DNA of 64,000 nt from CAWFNW01 sp963817405 (GTDB lineage: Bacteria > Actinomycetota > Coriobacteriia > Anaerosomatales > Anaerosomataceae). A program made the translations under genes and the position numbers. The DNA lies in assembly GCA_963817405.1 (NCBI GenBank), contig CAWFNW010000003.1:248001-312000 (forward strand). The letters run 5' to 3'. Positions 8,232 through 16,265 of the stretch are shown in pieces (position 1 is the stretch's first letter; each line of letters opens with the position of its first letter). The notes under the pieces are model-generated. The model worked only from the letters and a program-made list of their open reading frames with translations, was not told where the DNA came from and ran no database searches.

Positions 8232-8900
8232 ATGTCCGACATCAAGAAGCACACACGGGAACATCAGATGCTGCTCGGCCCGCTCGAGCGTCCGGCACTC
8301 GCCTGGCTCGCGCCGCGCATGCCCGCATGGGTCACGCCCGATGTGCTCACCGCAATCGGCGTCGTCGGCTCGGTCATCATCTTCCTCGGCTACTGGCTCT
8401 CGGGCAGCAGCACCTGGTGGCTGTGGGCGGTCAACCTCGGCTTCGTCATCAACTGGTTCGGTGACAGCCTCGACGGTACGCTCGCGCGGTTCCGCAAGAT
8501 CGAGCGGCCCAAGTTCGGCTTCTACATCGATCACACCGTCGACGCGGTCTCCGAGTTCCTGACCATCATCGGCATCGGCATGTCGCCGTTCATGCGCCTG
8601 GACATCGCGGCCTTCGCGCTCATCGGCTACCTGCTCATGAGCGTGCACGTCTACGTCCGCACGGCGACCGACGGCGTTTTCAAGATCTCATACGGCACGG
8701 TCGGCCCCACCGAGCTTCGCGCGATCATCATGCTCGTGAACGTTGCCATCTTCAGTTTCCCGAGCTTCTTCACGCGGGCGTTTGCGTGGGACCTCCTGCC
8801 GTTCGACATCATCGGCATTATCCTGGCGGCGTTGCTGACGATCGTCTTCCTCGGCGCGTCGTGGAAGGAAGCCGGCCGGCTGGTGAGGGAAGGGAACTGA
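8232..8900 (+). CDS. CDP-alcohol phosphatidyltransferase family protein
   Basis: A 222-residue integral membrane enzyme. It carries the family signature DSLDGTLAR followed by GFYIDHTVD, i.e. the DxxDGxxAR...GxxxDxxxD metal and substrate site, with four or more further hydrophobic helices. The family joins a CDP-activated lipid to an alcohol, or a CDP-alcohol to a lipid hydroxyl. The N-terminus (MSDIKKHTREHQMLLGPLERPALAW) and the GPTELRAI segment look more like ethanolamine/choline phosphotransferase-type members than PgsA, but this is impression only. In this locus it may attach a polar head group to ceramide or diacylglycerol. ATG 8232 follows GAGGAG. Its stop is one base before the patatin gene. 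Confidence 0.8.
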   Translation: MSDIKKHTREHQMLLGPLERPALAWLAPRMPAWVTPDVLTAIGVVGSVIIFLGYWLSGSSTWWLWAVNLGFVINWFGDSLDGTLARFRKIERPKFGFYIDHTVDAVSEFLTIIGIGMSPFMRLDIAAFALIGYLLMSVHVYVRTATDGVFKISYGTVGPTELRAIIMLVNVAIFSFPSFFTRAFAWDLLPFDIIGIILAALLTIVFLGASWKEAGRLVREGN

Positions 8901-8901
8901 C

Positions 8902-9765
8902 GTGTCGCTTCTCGGACCGCGGAGCATCGGCCTCGCGCTTGGCGGCGGGAGCGCGCGCGGGTTCGCGCATGTCGGCGTGCTCAAGGTGCTCGAGCGAGGG
9001 GGTATTCGCCCGAGCGCGATCGCCGGCACCAGCGCCGGTGCGATGTGCGGCGCGATGTACGCAGCCGGCATGACCCCAGAGGAGATCGAGACCGTCGCGC
9101 TGGGTTTCGACTTCCGGGGTGTGCTGGGACTGCTGGACTGGACGGTTCGACCCGGCGCGCTCATCTCGGGCGACAGGATGGAAACCTGGCTCGCGCAGTA
9201 CCTGCCGGCGACCTTCGAGGACTTGCGCGTGCCCTTCGCCTGCACCTCGACCGACCTCGCCGAGGGCCGGGCGGTGCAGCACACGTCGGGCGATTTGGTG
9301 AAGGCGGTGCGGGCGAGCATCTCCGTGCCGCTCACCTTCAGGCCCGTGCGCGACGCCGAGCGCGTGCTCGTCGACGGCTTCCTGACCGACCCGGTGCCGG
9401 TCGAGCTCGCTCGGTCCCTCGGCCCGCGCGTCGTCGTCGCGGTCGAAGTCAGCGGCTCGGGCCGCATCGGCTCGGGAGAGGTCGAGGAAGGTGGGAACCA
9501 CCCGCTCCACGATCTGCGCGCCTCGGTTCGCGGCGAGCGGCCGCGAGCGCGTGGCACGTCGAGCATCGATGTCGCCGCGGCGACGGTGGAGATGCTGGAG
9601 CGGACGATCACGGCCTACGAGGTGAAGCGCGCCGACGTCGTCATCTCGCCTGACGTGCACCGCTACGGGGGTACCGACTTCTCTTTCGTCGCGCATCTCA
9701 TCGCGGCGGGCGAGCTCGCGGCCGAGCAGGCGCTCCCGCAGATCCGCAGGAAGGCGCGGTTGTAG
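8902..9765 (+). CDS. Patatin-like phospholipase (RssA type)
   Basis: A 287-residue patatin family protein with the oxyanion loop LGGGSARGFAHVG near the N-terminus, the nucleophile elbow GTSAG (catalytic Ser) and the dyad Asp in VDGFLTDPVPV. These proteins are serine lipid acyl hydrolases. Here it is co-transcribed with the acyltransferase and phosphatidyltransferase genes, with a one-base gap after the latter, suggesting lipid turnover or remodelling. Starts with GTG 8902 just after the upstream stop. Confidence 0.85.
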   Translation: MSLLGPRSIGLALGGGSARGFAHVGVLKVLERGGIRPSAIAGTSAGAMCGAMYAAGMTPEEIETVALGFDFRGVLGLLDWTVRPGALISGDRMETWLAQYLPATFEDLRVPFACTSTDLAEGRAVQHTSGDLVKAVRASISVPLTFRPVRDAERVLVDGFLTDPVPVELARSLGPRVVVAVEVSGSGRIGSGEVEEGGNHPLHDLRASVRGERPRARGTSSIDVAAATVEMLERTITAYEVKRADVVISPDVHRYGGTDFSFVAHLIAAGELAAEQALPQIRRKARL

Positions 9766-9890
9766 GTGCGCGGTGCAGCCTGGGCGCTGCCGGCCGGAGC
9801 CGGGTGCTGCGGCCGAAGGACGGCACACGCCTTGCAGCCGCGCTGCTAGAATGCGCATGTTCGCCTGAACCCGCACCGCTGGAGGTATCC

Positions 9891-10592
9891 GTGGCTCTCT
9901 CGAAGAACGCCCGCACCCTGCTCCTGGGGCTCATCGTCGCGGCAGCCGTCGCCTGCGCGTTCTTCGTCTCGCGTATCCCGCCGGACGAGACGCTCGGCAC
10001 GCTCGTGCGGTTCGTGATGTACCACGGCGCCTCCACGTGGGTGAACATGGCGACCTTCACGCTCGCCGGTGTGCTCGGCCTCGCGTTCGCCGCAGGAGTA
10101 CTCCGGACGCCGCGCTGGGGCGAGGCGTTCCGCTGGATCTCGCTGCCGCTGTGGGGCATCAACACCGTGCTCGGCATCCTGTCGATGAAGCTCATCTGGG
10201 GCGGCATCCTGTGGGACGAGCCGCGGCTGAAGATGACCTTCGGCCTGCTCGCGGCGGCCTTCGTGGTCTTTGCCGTCCAGCTGATCGCGCACGGCCTCCC
10301 GAAGATCCCGGCGGTGCTCGATGCGATCCTTGCCGCAAGCGTGTGGGTCCTCGTTCTGGTGCTTCCGAACCTGTTCCATCCGGACAGCCCGGTCTTCAGC
10401 TCGGGCAACTGGGACTACATCGGCAACTTCTTCGGCATCGTGGGCTCGCTTGTAGTGATCGCCATCGGCATCGCGGTGCTCATCGCGAAGCGCGGTGACG
10501 GCGGCGGCGACAACGGCGGCGCAGGTGTGCGAGAGCCTGCGGACGCTCCCGCACCGGTTCTCGCGGGTGTGGCTGAGGCCGAGTCGGAGTAG
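9891..10592 (+). CDS. CcmC/CcsA-like integral membrane protein
   Basis: A 233-residue protein with about six hydrophobic helices. The segment WGGILWDEPRLKMTF resembles the tryptophan-rich WWD motif of cytochrome c assembly proteins (CcmC has WGxWWxWDxRL), and MYHGASTWVNMATF resembles the preceding CcmC His-containing helix. It is therefore probably a divergent haem-handling membrane protein, which fits a genome with many c-type haems. The WWD motif is incomplete and the C-terminal 30 residues are a low-complexity acidic tail, so function is uncertain. GTG 9891 follows GGAGG by five bases; the open frame to 9804 has no ribosome site. A -10-like TAGAAT lies at 9847-9852. It is convergent with the Spt-like gene. 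Confidence 0.55.
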   Translation: MALSKNARTLLLGLIVAAAVACAFFVSRIPPDETLGTLVRFVMYHGASTWVNMATFTLAGVLGLAFAAGVLRTPRWGEAFRWISLPLWGINTVLGILSMKLIWGGILWDEPRLKMTFGLLAAAFVVFAVQLIAHGLPKIPAVLDAILAASVWVLVLVLPNLFHPDSPVFSSGNWDYIGNFFGIVGSLVVIAIGIAVLIAKRGDGGGDNGGAGVREPADAPAPVLAGVAEAESE

Positions 10593-10632
10593 CCCGCGCC
10601 GGTGCTGGCGCCGTGCGTACTGCCGCGAGCCG

Positions 10633-11820
10633 CTAGCTAATGACGCCGAGCTCGCGCCCGATGCGCTCGAACGCCTCGAGCACGAAGTCCATCTGCTCGT
10701 CCGTGTGGCTCGCCATGTAGCTCGTGCGCAGGAGTGCGCGCCCCTGCGGCACGGCAGGAGGCCGCACCGGGTTCACGAACACGCCGGCATTCATCAGGCG
10801 CTTCCAGAACTCGAACACGAGCATATCGTCGCCAAGGATGATGGGGATGACGGGGGTCGTGCTCGTTCCGAGGTCGAAGCCAAGGCGGCGGTACTCGGCG
10901 TGCATGCGGTCCGCGATCTTCCACAGCCGTATCCGATGCTCGGGCTCGGTCTCCATGACGTCGAGCGCGCCGAGGCACGCGCCCACGCTCGGCGGCGCCA
11001 TGGCGGCGGAGAAGATGAACGGCCGCGAGTTGTGCTTGATGAAGTCGATGATCTTGGCATCGCCTGCGATGAAGCCGCCGAGCGACGCGAAGGACTTGCT
11101 GAACGTCCCCATGATGAGGTCGACGTCGTCGGTGACGCCGAAGTGGGCTGCGGTGCCTTGGCCCTGCGGACCGAGCACGCCCGACGCGTGCGCATCGTCC
11201 ACCATCAGCCGGGCGCCGAACTCCTTGAGGATCGGAATCATCTCTGGAAGCGGCGCGATGTCGCCTTCCATCGAGAAGACGCCGTCCACGACCACGAGCG
11301 CGCCGCCGTGCGCGGTGTTCAAAGAAGCGAGTGTCTCTCGCAGGCTCGCCACGTCGTTGTGTGCGAAGCGGGCGACTTTGCCGTAGCTGAGCTTGCAGCC
11401 GTCGTAAATGCTCGCGTGGTCGTCCTTGTCGATGACGACGCTGTCGTGGCGCCCGACGATTGCGGAGATCGTGCCGAGGTTGGTGCCGAAGCCGGTGGAG
11501 AAGACGAGCGCGGCGTCCTTGCCTACGAAGCGGGCCAGCCGCTCTTCGAGTTCCATGTGGATGTCGAGGTTGCCGTTCAGGAGGCGTGAACCGGTGCACG
11601 ATGTCCCGTACTTCTCCAGCGCTTGGCGGGCGCGCTCGCGCACGTGCGGGTGCGTGGTGAGACCGAGGTAGTTGTTGGAGCCGAGCATGACGTGCTCGCG
11701 CCCGTCGACCATCACCTTCGAGTCGGACTCGGAGTTGATGACCTTGAAGTACGGGTAGTAGCCGACCGCCTTCGCCTCGTCCGCATCCCCGTAGTCAAAG
11801 CACTTCTGGAAGACGTCCAT
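10633..11820 (-). CDS. spt: Alpha-oxoamine synthase, serine palmitoyltransferase-like
   Basis: A 395-residue PLP-dependent enzyme of the alpha-oxoamine synthase group (Spt, Kbl, BioF, HemA). The N-terminal GYYPYFKVINS segment followed by MLGSNNYLGLTTHP matches bacterial Spt proteins rather than Kbl. The PLP lysine lies in GTFSKSFASLGGF, and the cofactor Asp/His in MVDDAHASG. Spt condenses serine with an acyl thioester to 3-ketosphinganine, the first step of sphingolipid synthesis. The start ATG 11820 follows AGGGAG; the longer open frame upstream overlaps the cobalamin riboswitch on the other strand and is rejected. Other oxoamine synthase activities (Kbl, CqsA-like) cannot be excluded by eye. 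Confidence 0.8.
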   Translation of the reverse strand: MDVFQKCFDYGDADEAKAVGYYPYFKVINSESDSKVMVDGREHVMLGSNNYLGLTTHPHVRERARQALEKYGTSCTGSRLLNGNLDIHMELEERLARFVGKDAALVFSTGFGTNLGTISAIVGRHDSVVIDKDDHASIYDGCKLSYGKVARFAHNDVASLRETLASLNTAHGGALVVVDGVFSMEGDIAPLPEMIPILKEFGARLMVDDAHASGVLGPQGQGTAAHFGVTDDVDLIMGTFSKSFASLGGFIAGDAKIIDFIKHNSRPFIFSAAMAPPSVGACLGALDVMETEPEHRIRLWKIADRMHAEYRRLGFDLGTSTTPVIPIILGDDMLVFEFWKRLMNAGVFVNPVRPPAVPQGRALLRTSYMASHTDEQMDFVLEAFERIGRELGVIS

Positions 11821-11857
11821 GAGCTCCCTTATTAATGCTGCGCGTCGTGTCGGCGCC

Positions 11858-11863
11858 ATTGTA
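11858..11863 (-). promoter_or_regulatory. -10 element of the Spt-like gene
   Basis: On the minus strand AGCGGTACAAT gives a TACAAT -10 hexamer, about 38 bases before the ATG. The same AGCGGTACAAT string precedes the metallo-hydrolase gene at about 17113. No clear -35. Confidence 0.4.
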
Positions 11864-11892
11864 CCGCTATCGCCGCGCCGCGGCGGGTGGCG

Positions 11893-11898
11893 TATGAT
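11893..11898 (+). promoter_or_regulatory. -10 element for the cobalamin riboswitch transcript
   Basis: TATGAT at 11893-11898 would start RNA near 11905, just before the riboswitch. The 374-bp gap 11821-12194 therefore holds two divergent promoters, the riboswitch and its terminator. Confidence 0.4.
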
Positions 11899-11917
11899 GA
11901 CCGAGTTACCGAACAGC

Positions 11918-12032
11918 GGTCCCGGGTGCCCGTGAGTCTGCGGGAGAATAGGGAAGCCGGTGCGACTCCGGCGCGGACCCGCCACTGTGATGGGGTGCAT
12001 GCACCCCGAAGTCAGGAGACCTGCCCGGGACC
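11918..12032 (+). ncRNA. Cobalamin riboswitch
   Basis: The closing helix P1 is GGTCCCGGG (11918-11926) with CCCGGGACC (12024-12032). Inside are the conserved cobalamin blocks GGGAAGCCGGTG, GGACCCGCCACTGTGA and the B12 box AAGTCAGGAGACCTGCC. This is the adenosylcobalamin/cobalamin aptamer class (Rfam Cobalamin). It precedes btuF-btuC-btuD-cobA and should turn the operon off when corrinoid is plentiful, through the terminator at 12113. Confidence 0.93.
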
Positions 12033-12112
12033 CTGAGCGATGCGGCCTTCGAGGATCGAGGCGCTCTCGCCATGCGTGTATGCGCATGCTTCCGGGAGAC
12101 CGAGGACTTGGA

Positions 12113-12140
12113 GACCCGCCGCAACTGGCGGGTCTTTGTC
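12113..12140 (+). terminator. Riboswitch-controlled intrinsic terminator
   Basis: Stem GACCCGCC (12113-12120) with GGCGGGTC (12127-12134), loop of six, then TTTGTC. It stands between the aptamer and btuF, as expected for transcription attenuation. Confidence 0.75.
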
Positions 12141-12194
12141 GTCTGTCGGCCGCGCTGTTCGGGTTGTTGCCCGGAACGACAGAGGAGGACGAGG

Positions 12195-13115
12195 ATGCAC
12201 GGACGTTTCTTGCACTACACGCTGGTGGTGGCCCTAACGGTGACGCTTCTCGGCGCCGGCGGTTGCGGCACGAAGGCCGAGGCGCCGTCCAGGCCGACGG
12301 CGAGCTTCCCAGTCACGGTGACCGATGATGCCGGCCGGAGCGTCACGATCGACACGAAACCGGAGCGCATCGTGAGTCTCGCGCCCGCGAACACCGAGAT
12401 CCTGCACGGGCTCGGCATCCTCGACCGGGTGGTGGGCGTCACCACATACGACGACTACCCGCCCGAGGTGACGTCGCTTCCGAAGGTCGGCGACTTCGTG
12501 ACCCCCAACCTCGAGGCGATCGCGGCGGCTGACCCTGACTTGGTGCTCGTCACCACCGGCATCCAGGCCGACGTCATCGCCAACCTGGAGAAGACGGGAG
12601 CGAAGGTCGTTGCAATCGACCCGCAGTCGATCGAGGCGCTCTACGCATCGATCGTCACGGTGGGTGCAGTCACCGGCGAGCCCGCTGCTGCCACGACCGT
12701 CGTCCAGGACATGAAGGATGAGCTCGAGCTCATCCAGGACGCTATCGACGCGGCGCCGGTGCGCTGCTTCCTGGAAATCGCGCAGGAGCCGCTCTTTACG
12801 GCCGGCGCGGGCACGCTCCTCAACGACGTGATTGAGCAGGCGGGTGGCGAGAACGTCGTCGTCGAGGAGGGCTATGTCGCCTACTCGCTCGAGCAGCTGC
12901 TGACCGATGACCCCGAGGTGTACCTCGCCACGAAGGGGTCGATGAGCGATCCGGCCCAGATCGAGGCCCGCCCCGGCTACGACAAGCTCGCGGCGGTCAA
13001 GGCCAAGCGCGTCTACGTGCTCGACGACAACCTCGTGAGCCGTCCCGGACCGCGCATCATTCAAGGCGTCCGGCAGGTCGCAGAGGCACTCCACCCCGAA
13101 GCGTTCGGCCGGTAG
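12195..13115 (+). CDS. btuF: Cobalamin ABC transporter substrate-binding lipoprotein
   Basis: A 306-residue class III periplasmic-binding-type protein. A signal peptide ends in the lipobox LLGAGGC, so it is anchored to the membrane outside. The mature part has the BtuF/FhuD-like segments PERIVSLAPANTEILHGLG, DPDLVLVTTGIQ and PGPRIIQGVRQVAEALHP. Cobalamin as ligand is inferred from the riboswitch upstream and the adenosyltransferase downstream. Start ATG 12195 follows GAGGAGGACGAGG; the longer open frame upstream runs through the terminator. Confidence 0.88.
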   Translation: MHGRFLHYTLVVALTVTLLGAGGCGTKAEAPSRPTASFPVTVTDDAGRSVTIDTKPERIVSLAPANTEILHGLGILDRVVGVTTYDDYPPEVTSLPKVGDFVTPNLEAIAAADPDLVLVTTGIQADVIANLEKTGAKVVAIDPQSIEALYASIVTVGAVTGEPAAATTVVQDMKDELELIQDAIDAAPVRCFLEIAQEPLFTAGAGTLLNDVIEQAGGENVVVEEGYVAYSLEQLLTDDPEVYLATKGSMSDPAQIEARPGYDKLAAVKAKRVYVLDDNLVSRPGPRIIQGVRQVAEALHPEAFGR

Positions 13116-13136
13116 GCGAGGGGCGGAGGCGCCGAC

Positions 13137-14156
13137 ATGGCCGAGGAGGCCAAGGCCCGTCGCAGGATCGTCCTGGTGGCGTTGGCGGCGGCGCTCGGTG
13201 TCGCGATGGCGGCGGGTGTCGCCTTCGGCGCCGTCAGCATCCCGCTCGAGCGCATCTTCGGTGCGATCGGCCGCACGTTCACGGGTGGCGGCGGCATCAC
13301 GGATGCGGTCGTCGTGGACCTGCGGCTGCCGCGCGTGGTGATGGCCGCGCTCGTGGGCGCGTCGCTCGCGACTGCGGGCGTCATCTACCAGGCGCTCTTC
13401 AGGAATGCGCTCGCCGACCCCTACATCCTCGGCATATCGTCGGGCGCCGGCCTCGGCGCCACGCTGGCGCTTGTCGTGGGCGGCTCCACGGTCGTCGGCC
13501 GCGTCGTCGGCGTGCCGGCGGGCGCGTTTCTCGGAGCGATCCTCACGATGCTCCTCGTCGTCAAGCTCGCGAGCCGGAGTGGTCGCCTCGAGGCGACCTC
13601 ACTGCTGCTCGCCGGCGTCGCGGTGTCGTACACGCTCGCAGCACTCACATCGTTCGTTATGGTGTTCGCGCACGAGACCATGCAGGCGGTCGTCTTCTGG
13701 ATGATGGGCGGGCTGCAGGGAGCCTCGTGGCCGTACGTCGGGGTGCTCGGCGCGATGTTCGTGGCCGGTTCCGTGATTCCGTTCCGGTACTCGCGCCAGC
13801 TGGACTTGATGCTGCTTGGGGACGAGCGCGCCGGGCAGCTGGGCGTGGATGTCGAACGCTTCAAGCTCGTGGCGCTCGGCTGCGCATCGCTCGTGGTGGC
13901 GGGCGCGGTGTCCGTGTCCGGACTCATCGGCTTTGTCGGGCTCATGACGCCGCATATGGCACGCCTCGTCCTCGGTCCCGACCACCGGCTGCTGCTGCCG
14001 GCCTCGGCGATCGCCGGTGCGATCGTCATGGTCCTTTCCGACCTCGTCGCCCGGATCGTGCTCGCGCCGGTGGAGCTCCCGGTCGGCATCGTCACCGCGC
14101 TCGCCGGCGGCCCGTTCTTCATCTGGCTGCTCGTGCGCAAGGAACGTGCGCGATGA
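13137..14156 (+). CDS. btuC: Cobalamin ABC transporter permease
   Basis: A 339-residue FecCD-family permease with about ten membrane helices. Family blocks include LRLPRVVMAALVGASLATAG, NALADPYILGISSGAGLGA, FWMMGGLQGASW and GLIGFVGLMTPHMARLVLGPDHR. It partners the preceding BtuF and the following ATPase; its stop codon overlaps the ATPase start (ATGA at 14153-14156). Specificity for corrinoids is inferred from the riboswitch. Confidence 0.88.
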   Translation: MAEEAKARRRIVLVALAAALGVAMAAGVAFGAVSIPLERIFGAIGRTFTGGGGITDAVVVDLRLPRVVMAALVGASLATAGVIYQALFRNALADPYILGISSGAGLGATLALVVGGSTVVGRVVGVPAGAFLGAILTMLLVVKLASRSGRLEATSLLLAGVAVSYTLAALTSFVMVFAHETMQAVVFWMMGGLQGASWPYVGVLGAMFVAGSVIPFRYSRQLDLMLLGDERAGQLGVDVERFKLVALGCASLVVAGAVSVSGLIGFVGLMTPHMARLVLGPDHRLLLPASAIAGAIVMVLSDLVARIVLAPVELPVGIVTALAGGPFFIWLLVRKERAR

Positions 14157-15421
14157 CTGCGCCGCTGATCGCATTCCGGAAGGCGAGCGTCGGCTACGGG
14201 GGCCGAGCCGTCGCCTCAGGCGTCACGTTCGAGGTGGCTCCGGGCGAGATCGTCGGGCTCGTGGGCCCCAACGCGGCAGGGAAGTCCACCCTGCTTCGCG
14301 CGGTGAACGGTGCCGCGCAGGTCCTTGCAGGCGACGTCCTCGTGGACGGCCGCGCCGTCTCCACGCTCAGCCCGGTCGAGCGCGCCCGCCTCGTCGGCGT
14401 CGTGCCGCAGACGCCGCCGGTCGCGTTCGCGTTCAGCGCGCGCGCGTTCGTGGAGATGGGACGCCACCCACACCTCGGGCGGCTGCAGGACCCCGGCCCG
14501 GCGGATGCGGCCGTCGTCGCCGAGGTCATGTCGCTTACGGACACCGAGCGCCTCGCCGCCCAGACTGTGGATACGCTTTCCGGAGGCGACTTGCAGCGCC
14601 TGACCCTCGCGCAGGCGCTCGCGCAACAGCCGCGCGTGCTGCTGCTCGACGAGGCGACCGCGCACCTCGACCTCAACCACGCGCTCCAAGTGCTCGACCT
14701 GGTGCGTCGCCTCGCTGATGGCGGCATCGCGGTGCTCGCGGTCTTCCATGACCTCGATCTCGCGGCGCGCTACTCCGATCGCATCGCGGTGGTCTCCGGC
14801 GGCGCCGTGGCGGCGCCCGTGTCGCCGTCCGAGGCGCTCAGCGCCGACGTGGTGTCGCGCGTCTTCGATGTCCGAGCGGTGGTGCGTCCCGACCCGGTCA
14901 CGGGCGCGATCGCCGTGGTTCCCATCGTGCGCGGCGCCGACGTCGAGCGGCCGACCCGGGGCCCGGTGGGGGTCATCAGCGGCTCCGGCACGGGTGCGGC
15001 GCTCCTCCGCCGCCTCGCGCTCGCGGGTGTTCGAGCGGTATGCGGCGCGCTCAACGAGGGCGACATCGACCACGCGGTGGCCGCGGCGCTCGGGGCCGCG
15101 CGTGTGGACCTCCCGCCGTTCGGCGAGGTCGACGCCGCCGCGGAGGCGCGGGTGCGCTCGGCGCTTGCGGGTGTGCGAGCGTGCATGGTGACCGCAACGC
15201 CGTTCGGCCGAGCGAACGTGGGGAATCTGCGGGCGGCGGTGGCGAGTGGCGCGCCGCTGGTGCTGGTGGGCGCGATGATGCCCGAGCGAGACTACTCGGG
15301 CGGCGTGGCGACGGAGCTGTGGAAGCGCGCGCTTGAGCACGGCGCGCTGCTCGTGGACGATGAGGAGGGCGCGCTCGCTGCGCTCCTGGGCATGCTGGAA
15401 GAGGATGGCGACGATGACTGA
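14153..15421 (+). CDS. btuD: Cobalamin ABC transporter ATPase with extra C-terminal domain
   Basis: A 422-residue protein, much longer than normal BtuD (about 250). Residues 1-255 are an ABC ATPase: Walker A GPNAAGKST, signature LSGGDLQR, Walker B VLLLDEAT and the H-loop FHDLD. A second domain of about 150 residues begins near residue 270 (GVISGSGTGAALLRRL) and contains glycine-rich and alternating hydrophobic segments (VCGALNEGDIDHAVA, APLVLVGAMMPERDY) suggesting a Rossmann-like fold. I cannot name it. Such tails may occur on other corrinoid or iron-chelate ATPases, and a role in sensing or processing the imported corrinoid is speculation. Start ATG 14153 overlaps the permease stop. Confidence 0.85.
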   Translation: MTAPLIAFRKASVGYGGRAVASGVTFEVAPGEIVGLVGPNAAGKSTLLRAVNGAAQVLAGDVLVDGRAVSTLSPVERARLVGVVPQTPPVAFAFSARAFVEMGRHPHLGRLQDPGPADAAVVAEVMSLTDTERLAAQTVDTLSGGDLQRLTLAQALAQQPRVLLLDEATAHLDLNHALQVLDLVRRLADGGIAVLAVFHDLDLAARYSDRIAVVSGGAVAAPVSPSEALSADVVSRVFDVRAVVRPDPVTGAIAVVPIVRGADVERPTRGPVGVISGSGTGAALLRRLALAGVRAVCGALNEGDIDHAVAAALGAARVDLPPFGEVDAAAEARVRSALAGVRACMVTATPFGRANVGNLRAAVASGAPLVLVGAMMPERDYSGGVATELWKRALEHGALLVDDEEGALAALLGMLEEDGDDD

Positions 15422-15980
15422 ACGCGCGGGCACAACCGGAACGGCCCCGACCAAGCGTGCCGGCCTCGTGCAGGTCTACACGGGTGACGGCAAGGGCAAG
15501 ACGACCGCATCCGTAGGCCTTGCTGTGCGCGCCGCGGGCGCTGGCCTCCGCGTCATGTTCGTGCAGTTCGTCAAAGGCGGACGCCGCTCGAGCGAACTCG
15601 CGATGCTCGAGCGGCTCGGGGTTCGCGTCGAGCGCCCTGCCGAGGCGTCAACGGGGCTTCTTGCACCCGGCGGTGGCATCACCGCTGAGGATCGCCAAGC
15701 CGTCGGCGAGGCCTGGGGCATCGCGGCCGAGGCGATCGCATCCGGTGCCTACGACGTGGTGGTGCTTGACGAAGGGTGCGTGGCGCTCGCTCACGGCATG
15801 CTCGACGAGCGGGAGCTTCTCGACGCGCTTGACGCGAGGCCCTCGCACGTCGAGGTGGTGCTCACGGGTCGTGGCGCGCCCGCGGCGCTGGTGGAGCGTG
15901 CCGATCTCGTGACCGAGATGCGCGCGCAGAAGCATCCGTTCGATCGGGGTATTGCCGCGCGCTTCGGAATTGAGTACTGA
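15414..15980 (+). CDS. cobO: Corrinoid adenosyltransferase, CobA/BtuR/CobO type
   Basis: A 188-residue ATP:corrinoid adenosyltransferase. It has the P-loop GDGKGKTT, the block VMFVQFVKGG and the C-terminal VTEMRAQKHPFDRGIAARFGIEY that are typical of the CobA/BtuR family. It transfers the 5'-deoxyadenosyl group of ATP to cob(I)alamin, completing salvage of imported corrinoid. Start ATG 15414 is nine bases after AGAGG and overlaps the end of btuD; ATG 15405 is a less likely start. Confidence 0.9.
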   Translation: MTERAGTTGTAPTKRAGLVQVYTGDGKGKTTASVGLAVRAAGAGLRVMFVQFVKGGRRSSELAMLERLGVRVERPAEASTGLLAPGGGITAEDRQAVGEAWGIAAEAIASGAYDVVVLDEGCVALAHGMLDERELLDALDARPSHVEVVLTGRGAPAALVERADLVTEMRAQKHPFDRGIAARFGIEY

Positions 15981-16013
15981 GACGCTTCGGGAGCGACCGC
16001 CCCGTCAGGGCAG

Positions 16014-16208
16014 TCAAGAAACGGGGATGACCGGCGGTGGGGGATTGTAGCCCGGTCCCATGACCGAGGGCGCGGTGGTGGCCTCGGTCGATGCGACCGT
16101 ACAGGCAGCGCTGTCGCCGAGTGCACCGGCCGGCGTGGAGATGAAGGGCGCGAGCCAGACCGCTGCGGTGAGCAGCGCCGTCACAATCAGTGTCGCGATT
16201 CCGGGCAC
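16014..16208 (-). CDS. Small secreted or membrane protein, 64 residues
   Basis: A short frame from GTG 16208 coding one hydrophobic segment (IATLIVTALLTAAVWLAPFIS) that could be a signal peptide or anchor, followed by a polar Thr/Ser/Ala stretch and a proline-rich end (GYNPPPPVIPVS). It lies downstream of the metallo-hydrolase gene on the same strand, with a weak ribosome site (AGAAAGA). No family is recognised. It may be a real small exported protein or a chance frame. Confidence 0.4.
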   Translation of the reverse strand: MPGIATLIVTALLTAAVWLAPFISTPAGALGDSAACTVASTEATTAPSVMGPGYNPPPPVIPVS

Positions 16209-16265
16209 GGCGGTCTTTCTGACGAAGGCTCTTGGCGTCCTCAGTGCGAGCGCCGTGCCAGCACC

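Noticed and set aside
11821..12087. N-terminal extension of the Spt-like gene (longer open frame on the minus strand)
   Set aside because: It overlaps the cobalamin riboswitch on the plus strand, has no homology to the family and lacks a ribosome site; ATG 11820 has a good one.
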